Below, piece by piece: positions 25,227 to 33,385 of a DNA stretch of 38,327 nt. Both the position numbers and the translations under genes were made by a program. Where the stretch lies: assembly GCA_030690545.1 (NCBI GenBank), contig JAUYGN010000077.1, positions 1 through 38,327 on the forward strand, read 5' to 3'. Below the pieces are notes generated by a model. It was not told where the DNA came from and did no database searches. It worked only from the letters and a program-made list of their open reading frames with translations. How positions within the stretch are numbered: position 1 is the first letter of the stretch; every line of letters begins with the position of its first letter. Source of the DNA: Solirubrobacteraceae bacterium. Lineage in GTDB: Bacteria > Actinomycetota > Thermoleophilia > Solirubrobacterales > Solirubrobacteraceae.

Positions 25227-25760
25227 ATGCGGGTCGTCGCCGGCCTCTACGGCGGACGCCGGCTCGTCACGCCCGCCGGTCGCGAGACGCGGCCGACGAG
25301 CGATCGCGTCCGCGAGGCGCTGTTCAGCGTGCTCGGCCCTTCGGTCGGCGGCGCGCGCGTGCTCGACCTGTTCGCCGGTTCGGGCGCGCTCGGCATCGAG
25401 GCGCTCTCGCGCGGCGCGGGATCGGCGGTCTTCGTCGACCGCTCGCACAGGGCGATCGCCGCGCTGCGCGCCAACCTCGCCGCACTCGCGATCGACGCCG
25501 ATGTGCGCCCGATCGAGGCGCGCGCGGCCCTGCGGACGGCATCGGCGCGCCGCGAGGCATACGATCTCGTCTTCCTCGATCCGCCCTACCGGCATGCCGC
25601 CGAGCTGGGACGGGAGCTCTCGGAGGGGCTGACCGCGGTGCTCGCACCCGGTGCCCGCGTCGTCACCGAGAGCGACCGCCGCGCCGCGGTGGCACTCGAC
25701 CTTCCGATCGCCGACGAGCGCCGCTACGGCGACACCGTCATTCGCATCCATGACATCTGA
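25227..25760 (+). CDS. rsmD: 16S rRNA (guanine-N2) methyltransferase RsmD
   Basis: Methylates G966 of 16S rRNA (E. coli numbering). The 177-residue protein shows the RsmD N-terminus MRVVAGLYGGRRLVTPAG, the RPTSDRVREALFSVL stretch, SAM motif I DLFAGSGALGIEALSRGA (47-64) and the catalytic DPPY (118-121). It overlaps coaD by 11 bp. rsmD-coaD is one of the most conserved bacterial gene pairs. Confidence 0.96.
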   Translation: MRVVAGLYGGRRLVTPAGRETRPTSDRVREALFSVLGPSVGGARVLDLFAGSGALGIEALSRGAGSAVFVDRSHRAIAALRANLAALAIDADVRPIEARAALRTASARREAYDLVFLDPPYRHAAELGRELSEGLTAVLAPGARVVTESDRRAAVALDLPIADERRYGDTVIRIHDI

Positions 25761-26247
25761 CCAGCGCATCGCCCTTTGCCCGGGCTCCTACGACCCCGTG
25801 ACGAACGGCCATCTCGACATCATCGCTCGCGCGGCCGAGCTGTTCGACGAGGTCATCGTCGCCGTCGTCAACCTGCCCGCGCGCAAGGGCAGGACGCTGT
25901 TCAGCACGGAGGAGCGGATCGGCTTCATCGAGCAGGCGACCGCGCATCTCGCCGGCGTTCGCGTCATCGCCTTCTCGGTGCTCGTCGTCGACTTCGCGCG
26001 CGAGCAGGGGGCCAAGGTGATCGTCAAGGGGCTGCGCGCGATCTCGGACTTCGAGTACGAGTTCGAGATGCACCAGCTCAACCGCCTGCAGGCCCCGGAT
26101 ATCGACACGCTCTACCTGATGGCCAGCCCGCAGTACAGTTTCATCAGCTCGAGTGGGATCAAGGAGCTCGCGATGTTCGGTGGAGCAATCGACGAGCTCG
26201 TCCCGGAACGGGTAGCCGCACGGTTGAAGGAAGAGCTGGGCCGCTAG
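25750..26247 (+). CDS. coaD: Phosphopantetheine adenylyltransferase
   Basis: Catalyses the penultimate step of coenzyme A synthesis, 4'-phosphopantetheine plus ATP to dephospho-CoA. Nucleotidyltransferase motifs: GSYDPVTNGHLDII (TNGH at 18-21), IVKGLRAISDFEYEFEMHQL with the conserved Arg, and YSFISSSGIKELA (ISSSGIK 132-138). It has 165 residues, as expected. ATG 25750 overlaps the rsmD end by 11 bp; this start is preferred because the residues upstream belong to the rsmD region in another frame. Confidence 0.97.
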   Translation: MTSDQRIALCPGSYDPVTNGHLDIIARAAELFDEVIVAVVNLPARKGRTLFSTEERIGFIEQATAHLAGVRVIAFSVLVVDFAREQGAKVIVKGLRAISDFEYEFEMHQLNRLQAPDIDTLYLMASPQYSFISSSGIKELAMFGGAIDELVPERVAARLKEELGR

Positions 26248-26263
26248 CGAATCAAGGGTTGCC

Positions 26264-26728
26264 ATGGACGTCCTCGTACTCATCGACAAGCTCGACGACT
26301 TGGTGCACAACGCCAAGCTCGTCCCGATGACCGGTCAGGTCCGCGTCGACAAGGATGAGATCTACGACATCCTCGACCAGATGCGTGCCACGATCCCCGA
26401 AGAGATCAAGCAGGCGCGCTGGATCGTCAAGGAGCGCCAGGAGATGCTCGCCGAGGCCAAGCGCGAGGCCGAGCGGATCATCAAGGAGGCGCGCGAGCGC
26501 CAGGACCAGCTCGTCGGCGACGAGGAGGTCACCAAGCAGGCCCAGCGCGCCGCCGAGGACATCATCGAGGACGCGCGCTCGCGCGAGCGCGAGATCCGCC
26601 TCGGCGCCGAGGACTACGCCGACGAGATCCTCAACACGCTCGAGGTCAACCTGTCGAAGTTCATCGCGGCCGTCCAGCGCGGGCGCGAGCGCCTGCAGGG
26701 CAAGGACGAGCCCGCCGAAGTCCGCTAG
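26264..26728 (+). CDS. DivIVA/SepIVA-like coiled-coil protein
   Basis: A 154-residue, highly charged protein. Residues 1-40 contain MDVLVLIDKLDDLVHNAKLV, VRVDKDEIYDILDQMRATIP; residues about 42-145 are a continuous coiled coil rich in Glu, Arg, Ala and Gln (AEAKREAERIIKEARERQD). The position directly after rsmD-coaD and, in related genomes, before the yceD-rpmF-rnc string matches mycobacterial SepIVA (Rv2927c), a DivIVA-like septation factor; this is by synteny recalled from memory. Databases often label such proteins as ATP synthase b-like. The gene ends 4 bp into the opposite-strand subtilase gene, which interrupts the expected order. Confidence 0.78.
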   Translation: MDVLVLIDKLDDLVHNAKLVPMTGQVRVDKDEIYDILDQMRATIPEEIKQARWIVKERQEMLAEAKREAERIIKEARERQDQLVGDEEVTKQAQRAAEDIIEDARSREREIRLGAEDYADEILNTLEVNLSKFIAAVQRGRERLQGKDEPAEVR

Positions 26729-28074
26729 CGCCGCGCCGCCCGCTTGACGCGGAAGACGCGCTTGCCGGTGACGATCTTCCTGCCCGTGGCGTTGAATCCG
26801 ACGACGCCCCAGCGGTGGCTGCCCGCGCGCCTGATCGTGCGCGTCACGCGGCGGGTCTTGCCGCTGCGCACCGTGGCGACGGCGCGGCCGTTCAGCGAGA
26901 TCCGCCAGCGCACGACGTCGCGGGTGCCGGTCGACGTCCAGCGCAGCACCGAGCGCCGGCCGGGACGCACGTTCAGGGTCGAGCGCAGCCGCAGCCGCGG
27001 CCTGGCGCCGACCGAGGCCGCGCCCGCGATCAGCTCGACCTGGCCGGTGCTGCCGGCGACGCGGCGCATCGCGGCGCCGACGTCGAGGCGTCCCGCGCCG
27101 ATCAGCGACGTCAGCTTGCCCGTCCGCTGAGCGGTGGCCAGCAGCGCTCCGCGCAGCGCCGACTGCGACAGGTCGGGGCGGGCCGCCGCGAGCAGGGCGA
27201 GCGAGCCGGCGACGAACGGAGCGGCCGCCGAGGTGCCCTGGCGGTACTGGTAGCCCGAGCCCCTCGTCGTCGAGGCGATCCGCGTGCCCGGTGCCGCGAG
27301 ATCGACCGACAGCAGGCCGAAGTTCGACAGCCGTGCGAGCCCGGCCGTCTGGTCGGTCGCCGCGACGGCGAGCAGCGCCGGATCGGGCAGCGACGCGGGG
27401 AAGGAGGGCAGCAGGTCGATGCTGCGGCTGCTGTTGCCGGCCGAGGCGACGATGGTGGCGCCCTGTGCGCCCGCATGGCGCACGGCGCCGGCGAGGGCGT
27501 CGGAGTAGCCGTTGCTGTTGATCGAGACGTTGATGATGCGGGCACCCTGCGCGACGGCGTAGCGGATGCCGTTCGCGAGCGCCGTCGTGTCGCCGGTCAG
27601 GTCGGCGCCGAGCACCTTGACGGGCAGGATCGTCGCGCCGGGAGCGATGCCCGCACCGCCGATGCCGTTGCCCCGGCGCGCCGCGACGATCCCGGCGACG
27701 TGGGTGCCGTGGCCGTTGTCGTCGTGGACGTTGCCGCTGCCGTTGAGCATGTTCGCGCCGTGGACGTCGTCGACGATGCCGTTGCCGTCGTCGTCGATGC
27801 CGTTGCCCGGGATCTCGCGGGGGTTGGTCCAGATGCTGCCGGCGAGGTCGGGGTGATCGAGCTGCACCCCGGTGTCGAGCACCGCGACGACGATCCCGGC
27901 GCCATTCGAGCGCGTCCAGGCTTCCTGGGCACCGGTCGCACTCGGCTCGCTGAGCGCCCATTGGCTGGTGAACAGCGGGTCGCTGCCGGCGGCCGCAGCG
28001 GCAGCCGGGGCGACGCAGCTGAGGACGAGCACGAGCCAAAGGGTTTTTCCATATGACCTAAGTCGATCATCCAT
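26725..28074 (-). CDS. Secreted subtilisin-like serine protease (S8)
   Basis: A 449-residue exported protease. Signal peptide at about 1-29 (LWLVLVLSCVAPAAAAAAG). The catalytic triad is intact: Asp67 (VAVLDTGVQLDHPDL), His122 (NGHGTHVAGIVAAR) and Ser282 (GTSAAAPFVAG), with oxyanion Asn214 (SAGNSS). An insertion, GNGIDDDGNGIVDDVHG (about 90-106), resembles a Ca2+-binding loop. There is no clear propeptide domain; the mature sequence starts almost at once with DPLFTSQWAL. The C-terminal 110 residues form a basic beta-rich domain (RPRLRLRSTLNVRPGRRSVL onward) that may bind wall or polymer. The first codons are strikingly AT-rich for this genome. It lies downstream of the HAD gene on the same strand. 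Confidence 0.94.
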   Translation of the reverse strand: MDDRLRSYGKTLWLVLVLSCVAPAAAAAAGSDPLFTSQWALSEPSATGAQEAWTRSNGAGIVVAVLDTGVQLDHPDLAGSIWTNPREIPGNGIDDDGNGIVDDVHGANMLNGSGNVHDDNGHGTHVAGIVAARRGNGIGGAGIAPGATILPVKVLGADLTGDTTALANGIRYAVAQGARIINVSINSNGYSDALAGAVRHAGAQGATIVASAGNSSRSIDLLPSFPASLPDPALLAVAATDQTAGLARLSNFGLLSVDLAAPGTRIASTTRGSGYQYRQGTSAAAPFVAGSLALLAAARPDLSQSALRGALLATAQRTGKLTSLIGAGRLDVGAAMRRVAGSTGQVELIAGAASVGARPRLRLRSTLNVRPGRRSVLRWTSTGTRDVVRWRISLNGRAVATVRSGKTRRVTRTIRRAGSHRWGVVGFNATGRKIVTGKRVFRVKRAARR

Positions 28075-28142
28075 ATCCCGCGTATCGGGTGATGCGCGGG
28101 ACGGGGACGGGCGCGGTCCTCTTGATGGACGTTCGTCTTACG

Positions 28143-28781
28143 TCACTGCTGGTTGAGCAGGCTCGGCAGCTCGGCCATGTCGCAAAACGGCTCACCGCCG
28201 GCCTTCGCCAGCAGGTCGGCGTCGGTGTCGCGCGCGAACGCGAGCGCGCGCATCCCGGCCGCGCGCGCGCCGACGATCCCCGGCACGCTGTCCTCGACGA
28301 CCGCGGTGCTGGCAGGGTCGAAGCCCATCGTGCGGGCGGCGTGCAGGAAGAGGTCCGGCGCCGGCTTGCCGTGGCGCACCTCGGTCGCGCTGAAGATGGC
28401 GCCCTCGAAGCGCTCCAGCAGCCCCGCGCGCTTGAGCGTGACCGCCATCTTGTGATGCGGCCCGCTCGAGGCGACGCAGACCGGCAGCGTGATCGCGTCG
28501 AGCGCCTCGATCACGCCGGGGATCGCCTCGCCCTCGACCGCGAAGCGCTCCTGCACGGCGGCGTAGTAGCGCGCCGGGATGTCGTCGGGCAGCGGCGCGC
28601 CGTGACGCTGCGTCGCAAGCTCCATCACCGACGTCAGCGAGCGGCCGCGGTACTCGCGCAGGCAGTGCTCGAGCGTCGTCGGCAGCCCGGCCGCGGTCAG
28701 CAGCCCGGCCAGCACGCTGTTGGAGAGCTGCTCGCTGTCGACGAGGACGCCGTCGCAGTCGAAGATCACGGCCCGGATCAC
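28143..28781 (-). CDS. HAD-superfamily hydrolase, beta-phosphoglucomutase-like
   Basis: A 212-residue phosphatase or phosphomutase of HAD subfamily IA. Motif I DCDGVLVDSE (Asp8 nucleophile, Asp10), motif II VASSG, motif III Lys in HGKPAPDLF and motif IV VVEDSVPGI are all present, with an alpha-helical cap between. The start is placed at GTG 28781 because a -10 box TAGCGT ends 7 bp upstream; a GTG at 28802 would add seven residues but would overlap that box. The substrate is probably a sugar phosphate, not determinable here. Confidence 0.92.
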   Translation of the reverse strand: MIRAVIFDCDGVLVDSEQLSNSVLAGLLTAAGLPTTLEHCLREYRGRSLTSVMELATQRHGAPLPDDIPARYYAAVQERFAVEGEAIPGVIEALDAITLPVCVASSGPHHKMAVTLKRAGLLERFEGAIFSATEVRHGKPAPDLFLHAARTMGFDPASTAVVEDSVPGIVGARAAGMRALAFARDTDADLLAKAGGEPFCDMAELPSLLNQQ

Positions 28782-28794
28782 GCGCTGGACGCTA
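28782..28794 (-). promoter_or_regulatory. -10 hexamer that decides the HAD start
   Basis: On the minus strand TAGCGT (28794-28789) ends 7 bp before GTG 28781, the same hexamer and spacing as at the PKD-protein gene (6287). It predicts a leaderless transcript. Confidence 0.55.
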
Positions 28795-28841
28795 TCCGCC
28801 ACCGCTCGGGCGCCCTCGCCCGCCTGCGCTGTGCCGGCAGC

Positions 28842-30131
28842 TCAGGCGTCGCGCGGGTTGCCGGCGTCGGCGAGCAGGCGCTCGATCGTCGCCAGGTGCC
28901 CGCGGACGCTGGCCGCCATCAGGTCGATGATCTTGCGGGCGTCCTCGATGCTCGTCGTGGCGTTCGTCAGCTGCGACTTGATGCGGCGCACGTCCTCCAT
29001 CGCGCCCTGCGCGCGCTCGAGCTCGGCGCGCAGCGCCGCGACGTCGAGCCCGTCGTCGGCGGCGCGCGCCATCAGCACCCGCGCACGGGCCAGGGCATAG
29101 GCGACCTCGAGCGCGAGCGTCGAGCCGTCCTCGGGATCGAATGTCACGAACAGCTTGTCGCCGTTGAACTCGCGCAGCGGATGGGTGCGAGCCGGCAGCT
29201 TCGCATCGCCGCTGACGACGAGCACGGCATAGTCGGCCGCGCGCGTCTCCAGCGCGCCGTCGAGCTCGGCCAAGGCCTCGTTCTTGGAGAGCTTCGAGCT
29301 CTTCGCCTCGAAGACGATCTTGCCGCGTGCCGGGCCCGCGCAGGCATCGATCGCGACGACGACGTCGCCCTTCCTGCCGCCCTCGCCGCGCACGTCGCCG
29401 ACGGCGTCGCAATCGTCGCCGCGCGCGGTCGCGATCGTCTGCAGCGCCTCGGCGACCGCCTCCTCGTAGGAGCGCCCCTTCGCGGTGCCCTTGTCCTGCA
29501 CGGCGGCGATCTCGGTCAGCTTCTCGCGCTCGGAGCGCAGCTGCGCGATCTCGACGCGCATCGCCTCCAGGCGGGCGCTCATCGCGCGCAGGTGCTCGGA
29601 CTGCTCGCCGGCGATCTGTCGCGTGGCGGCGAGATGCGTGCGCTGGAAGACCGCCAGCGGATTGGCGTCGTCGTCGGCCGACAGCTGCTTGCGCAGATCC
29701 TCGCGCATCTGCGCCGAGACCTCGCCGAGGACGGCGCGCACGCGGTGCTGGACGGCGGTCGACGACTCGTCGCCGAAGTGGCGCGCGAGCGCCTTCGTGA
29801 CGTGCCCGTGCTCGGGCCCGAAGACCTCGTCGACCTTCTCGTCGAGGCGCTCGGCGACGGCACGGGCGCGCTCGACGAACGCCGCGTCCAGCTCGCGCGC
29901 GGTCTTCTCGAACTCGGCGCGGACGAACTCCGCGTTGGCGCCGGTCTGCTCGCGGTCCAGCACGCGCGCGCCGATCTCGATCGCCTCGACGACGAAGCGC
30001 ACGGGATCGTCGCGCTCGGCCGCCAGGCGCACGGCGGTCTCGTCCTCGACGCTGAGAAAGTCGATCGCCAGCCGGCGGCCGGAGACCTGGACGCGGGCGA
30101 GCGGGAGTGGGAGGGGGCTGACGGCCTTCAT
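28842..30131 (-). CDS. Coiled-coil protein with PD-(D/E)xK nuclease-like domain
   Basis: A 429-residue soluble protein. Residues about 1-110 are mixed, 130-215 a coiled coil (LRAMSARLEAMRVEIAQLRS), 216-330 a nuclease-like core and 330-429 another helical coiled-coil tail. The core has the PD-(D/E)xK pattern: Glu223/Glu224 (GRSYEEAVAEAL), Asp256 (KGDVVVAI), then Glu275 and Lys277 (IVFEAKSSK). This resembles RmuC- and DUF2130-type proteins, where coiled coils flank a restriction-like fold. It may act on DNA; no partner gene is adjacent to prove it. The start is ATG 30131, with a GGGAG Shine-Dalgarno about 7 bp upstream. Upstream in-frame sequence overlaps the phosphatase gene and is not part of it. 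Confidence 0.8.
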   Translation of the reverse strand: MKAVSPLPLPLARVQVSGRRLAIDFLSVEDETAVRLAAERDDPVRFVVEAIEIGARVLDREQTGANAEFVRAEFEKTARELDAAFVERARAVAERLDEKVDEVFGPEHGHVTKALARHFGDESSTAVQHRVRAVLGEVSAQMREDLRKQLSADDDANPLAVFQRTHLAATRQIAGEQSEHLRAMSARLEAMRVEIAQLRSEREKLTEIAAVQDKGTAKGRSYEEAVAEALQTIATARGDDCDAVGDVRGEGGRKGDVVVAIDACAGPARGKIVFEAKSSKLSKNEALAELDGALETRAADYAVLVVSGDAKLPARTHPLREFNGDKLFVTFDPEDGSTLALEVAYALARARVLMARAADDGLDVAALRAELERAQGAMEDVRRIKSQLTNATTSIEDARKIIDLMAASVRGHLATIERLLADAGNPRDA

Positions 30132-30186
30132 GATGCGCTCTCCCACGCTACGGACCGCACCCGACGGACCGCGGCTGATGCGGGTC

Positions 30187-30672
30187 TCAGTCCGCGCGGG
30201 CGGTCCACCAGCGCAGCAGATCCTGGCGCTGGTGCTCGAGCGGGTTGGCGCGCGGGTTGCGCTCACGGACGCGCTGCAGCGCCTCGACCGGCTCGACGTT
30301 CTCCTCCAGCGCGACGATCGCCGCCGCGACCGTGGCCGAGCGCTGCATCCCGGCACGGCAGTGCAGGTAGACGCGCTCGCCCTCGCGCAGCCACGCCTGC
30401 ACGCTGCGCGCGGCATGCTCGATGTGCCCCGGCAGCAGGTTGCCGAAGTCGACGACCTCGACGCGCTCCTCGACGATGCCCGCCGCGGCGAGCGCCGCGG
30501 TGCACGCGTCCCGCCCGCCGGCGTGGTACTCGACGTCCTGCACGAGGTTGAAGACCCGCGACACGCCGAGCCGCGTCAGCTCGGCGACGTCGTCGGCATC
30601 CTGCGGATAGGCACCGATGAACAGCTCGTCGCCGACCTGTCCGAAGCCGAAGTGCTCAAACCAATCTGACAC
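30187..30672 (-). CDS. Dual-specificity / tyrosine phosphatase-like protein
   Basis: A 161-residue cysteine phosphatase. The P-loop signature HCRAGMQRSAT gives nucleophile Cys105 and Arg111. The upstream strand-helix pattern (VGDELFIGAYPQDADDVAELTRLGVSRVFNL) is typical of the DSP fold. There is no signal peptide or membrane helix, so it is cytosolic. The start is GTG 30672 with -10 TACGCT 9 bp upstream. The substrate is unknown; a receptor Ser/Thr kinase is encoded in the same window but not next to it. Confidence 0.9.
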   Translation of the reverse strand: MSDWFEHFGFGQVGDELFIGAYPQDADDVAELTRLGVSRVFNLVQDVEYHAGGRDACTAALAAAGIVEERVEVVDFGNLLPGHIEHAARSVQAWLREGERVYLHCRAGMQRSATVAAAIVALEENVEPVEALQRVRERNPRANPLEHQRQDLLRWWTARAD

Positions 30673-30740
30673 GGACCGCGCAGCGTAGTGCCTGGACCGC
30701 CGTGCTCTGGCGCCGCGCGCGGCGTCCCTACGCTCGTGGG
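30673..30740. promoter_or_regulatory. Divergent promoter pair with matching TACGCT boxes
   Basis: TACGCT occurs on the minus strand at 30687-30682, 9 bp before the phosphatase GTG 30672, and on the plus strand at 30729-30734, 6 bp before ATG 30741. The identical hexamers suggest the same sigma factor reads both genes. Confidence 0.5.
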
Positions 30741-31691
30741 ATGAGCCTGCTCGCGAGCGCACTCCAGGATGCCGGTGGGACGGCGGCGCCGCGTGAGCGG
30801 GGCGCGCAGCTGCGCGACCTGCTGCACGACGAGCTGCGCCGCTCCGAGCGCGAGCTGGCGCTCGCTCGCTCCGGGCGCGCCGAGCCCGTCACGATCGTCG
30901 TCGCCGCCGCGCCGGACGCGCTGCTGGCGGCCGTTCCCGTGCCGGTCGAGGTGCGCGCCGATCCGCGCGCCGTGTCCGAGCGCGGCTGGCTGGCCGCCGC
31001 GGCGGCGATCGGTGCGCTCGTCGAGATCGCCGGGGCCGGCGCGCCGCGCGGTCCCGCCGACCTGCTCCTGCAGGCCGGTGCGCTGGGCGACCATCTCGCG
31101 CTGCGCCTACCGGCAGGAGCCCCCGTCGGCGACGAGGACGCCGAGCTGGCGGTCATCGCCTTCGAGGACCACGCCGCGACGATCGCCCGGCTGCGCAGCC
31201 GCGCGCTCGCGCTGCCGGCGCATGTCCTGACCGACGCCGGCGACTGGCGCGCGCCGATCTCGCAGGCGCTGCGCAGCGCCGAGGCCGTCGCGCGCCTCGG
31301 CGGTCGTCCGGCGGACGGCGACTCGGTCGCGGCGCACGAGGAGGACGTGCTCGCGCTGCTGCCGGCGGGAACCGAGGGCGATCGTGGCGCGACGCGTCCG
31401 CACGACGACCCGCAGCCGGCGCGGCGGATCGCCCGGCGGATACTGCAGCGCCTGCACGGGATGGGCAAGTGGGGCGGCTACCACACCGATGTGCGCCACC
31501 TGTCGCGCGGCTTCGCGGGCAACGAGCGCGCACTGGCCGACGAGATCGGCGAGGCGCTGCTCGCGGCGGGCCTGCTCGCCGAGAAGCCGAGCGTCGGCCA
31601 GCGCCACGTGTACCTCAACCCGCGGCGGGCGGCCGACATCCACGCGCTGATCGATCGCGGCGTGCTGCCGGCGGGCCTGCGGCTGCCCTAG
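30741..31691 (+). CDS. Protein of unknown function with winged-helix-like C-terminus
   Basis: A 316-residue soluble protein that I do not recognise. The N-terminal half (about 1-185) is Ala-rich and alternates strands and helices without a known motif. Residues about 226-316 look like a conserved domain: RIARRILQRLHGMGKWGGYH, then TDVRHLSRGFAGNERALADE, EALLAAGLLAEKPSVGQRHV and LNPRRAADIHALIDRG. This helix-helix-wing pattern suggests a winged helix-turn-helix. The start is ATG 30741, 6 bp after a TACGCT -10 box. Confidence 0.7.
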   Translation: MSLLASALQDAGGTAAPRERGAQLRDLLHDELRRSERELALARSGRAEPVTIVVAAAPDALLAAVPVPVEVRADPRAVSERGWLAAAAAIGALVEIAGAGAPRGPADLLLQAGALGDHLALRLPAGAPVGDEDAELAVIAFEDHAATIARLRSRALALPAHVLTDAGDWRAPISQALRSAEAVARLGGRPADGDSVAAHEEDVLALLPAGTEGDRGATRPHDDPQPARRIARRILQRLHGMGKWGGYHTDVRHLSRGFAGNERALADEIGEALLAAGLLAEKPSVGQRHVYLNPRRAADIHALIDRGVLPAGLRLP

Positions 31692-31708
31692 CTGGGTGGG
31701 CGAGCCTC

Positions 31709-31723
31709 TACATTCAGCCGTCC
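31709..31723 (+). promoter_or_regulatory. -10 hexamer for the acyl-CoA ligase gene
   Basis: TACATT at 31709-31714 ends 9 bp before ATG 31724. The gene therefore need not depend on the upstream unknown gene. Confidence 0.5.
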
Positions 31724-33340
31724 ATGCGCCTCGACAGCCTGTCGACGAAGGCCTTCACGGCCCGCCAGCTCGTCGAGTGCGGGATGCTGGCCCCGACCCG
31801 TCCCGACCGGCTCGCGCGGACGGTCCTGGCGCTGAAGGACTGGGGCCCGACGTTCGCCGGCGGGTACGCCGTCGCCGCGATCCGCTACCCGGACGTCACG
31901 GCGCTGATCGACGAGCTCGGCGAGCTGACGTTCGCGGCCGTGCACCGCCGCACGAACGCGCTCGCGCACGCCTGGAGCGAGGCCGGCATCGGCGCCGGCG
32001 ACACCGTCGCGATCCTCGCTCGCAACCACCGCGGGTTCGTCGAGGCGGTAGTCGCGTGCTCGAAGCTCGGCGCCGACGCGCTGCTGATGAACACGGCCTT
32101 CTCCGGTCCCCAGGTCAGCGAGGTCTGCGAGCGCGAGCGGGCCTGCGCGATCGTCCACGACGACGAGTTCGCGGACGTCGCCGCGGACGCCGCGACGGGC
32201 CGCCGGCAGTTCGTCGCCTGGACGGCGCCGGACGCGCGCGCCGTGCCCGGCGTGCCGACGCTCGAGGCGCTGATCGACGCCGGCGATCCGGCCGAGGTCG
32301 TCGCGCCCGCCGCCAAGGGAGCGATCGTGATCCTCACGAGCGGCACGACGGGGACGCCGAAGGGCGCCTATCGCAAGGAGCCCCGGACGCTCGACCCGGC
32401 CGCCGCGCTGCTGTCGAAGATCCCGCTGCGCGCGCGCGAGCGCACGCTGATCGCCGCGCCGCTGTTTCACTCCTGGGGGCTCGCGCACCTCGCGCTCGGC
32501 CTCGGGCTGTCCGCGACGATCGTCCTGCTGCGGCGCTTCGATCCCGAGCGGACGCTGCACGCGATCGACGAGCACGGCGCGAACGCGCTGATCGTCGCTC
32601 CCGTCATGCTGCAGCGCATCCTCCAGCAGGGACCGCGGGTCGTGCGCAAGCACGACACCGGCTCGCTGCGCGTGATCGCCGCCAGCGGCTCGGCCCTGCC
32701 GGGCGAGCTTGCGACGCAGGTCCAGGACGCCTTCGGCGACGTGCTCTACAACCTCTACGGCTCGACCGAGGTGGCGTGGGCGACGATCGCCACGCCGGCC
32801 GACCTGCGCGCCTCGCCGGGCACCGCCGGGCGCCCGCCGCGGGGAACCGTCGTACGCCTCTACGACGCCACCGGCAAGGAGGTCGGCCCGGGCGAGACGG
32901 GCCGCATCTTCGTCGGCAACGAGCTCGCGTTCGACGGCTACACCGACGGCGGCGGCAAGGCCGTCATCGACGGCCTCGTGTCCTCCGGCGACGTCGGGCA
33001 CTTCGACGACGACGGGCGCCTGCACGTCGACGGTCGCGAGGACGAGATGATCGTCTCCGGCGGCGAGAACGTCTTCCCGCGCGAGGTCGAGGATGCGATC
33101 GCCCTGCTCGACGGCGTCGCGGAGGTCGCCGCGATCGGCGTCGCCGACGCCGACTTCGGCCAGCGGCTGCGGGCCTTCGTCGTGCGGCGCGACGGCGCGA
33201 GCGTCTCCGAGCGCGAGGTCAAGCAGCACGTCAAGGCGACGCTCGCGCGCTTCAAGGTCCCGCGCGACGTCGTCTTCGTCGACGAGCTGCCGCGCACCGC
33301 GACCGGCAAGGTGCTCAAGCGCGAGCTCGCCGAGCGATAG
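31724..33340 (+). CDS. Fatty-acyl-CoA synthetase / AMP-dependent ligase (FadD-like)
   Basis: A 538-residue ANL-family enzyme that activates a carboxylic acid as acyl-AMP and transfers it to CoA. Motifs in order: P-loop VILTSGTTGTPKGAYR (about 202-217), PLFHSWGLAHL, NLYGSTEVAW (A5), SSGDVGHFDDDGRLHVDGR (A7-A8), DEMIVSGGENVFPREVE and the catalytic lysine in TATGKVLKREL at the end. The sequence resembles mycobacterial FadD2/FadD12-type ligases, probably using medium- or long-chain fatty acids, but chain length cannot be read from it. It stands between unrelated genes, so it is not clearly in a pathway cluster. Confidence 0.93.
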   Translation: MRLDSLSTKAFTARQLVECGMLAPTRPDRLARTVLALKDWGPTFAGGYAVAAIRYPDVTALIDELGELTFAAVHRRTNALAHAWSEAGIGAGDTVAILARNHRGFVEAVVACSKLGADALLMNTAFSGPQVSEVCERERACAIVHDDEFADVAADAATGRRQFVAWTAPDARAVPGVPTLEALIDAGDPAEVVAPAAKGAIVILTSGTTGTPKGAYRKEPRTLDPAAALLSKIPLRARERTLIAAPLFHSWGLAHLALGLGLSATIVLLRRFDPERTLHAIDEHGANALIVAPVMLQRILQQGPRVVRKHDTGSLRVIAASGSALPGELATQVQDAFGDVLYNLYGSTEVAWATIATPADLRASPGTAGRPPRGTVVRLYDATGKEVGPGETGRIFVGNELAFDGYTDGGGKAVIDGLVSSGDVGHFDDDGRLHVDGREDEMIVSGGENVFPREVEDAIALLDGVAEVAAIGVADADFGQRLRAFVVRRDGASVSEREVKQHVKATLARFKVPRDVVFVDELPRTATGKVLKRELAER

Positions 33341-33369
33341 CCTGGGCAGTCGCGATCGGAGGCCGTCGA

Positions 33370-33385
33370 TAGCCTGTTCTCAGAC
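33370..33385 (+). promoter_or_regulatory. -10 hexamer for yceD
   Basis: TAGCCT at 33370-33375 ends 10 bp before ATG 33386. It restarts transcription of the conserved yceD-rpmF-plsX-acpP-rnc-smc string after the accessory block. Confidence 0.45.

Noticed and set aside
26264-26728. Coiled-coil protein considered as ATP synthase subunit b
   Set aside because: It lacks an N-terminal transmembrane helix, and no other ATP synthase genes are near; synteny favours a DivIVA/SepIVA-like protein.
28089-30551. An 820-codon plus-strand open frame across the HAD, coiled-coil and phosphatase genes
   Set aside because: Three minus-strand genes with intact active-site motifs occupy the same DNA; the plus-strand product shows no recognisable domain.
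30673-30740. Divergent phosphatase/30741 genes considered as a toxin-antitoxin pair
   Set aside because: The sizes and domains do not match a known toxin-antitoxin type, and divergent arrangement is unusual for one.
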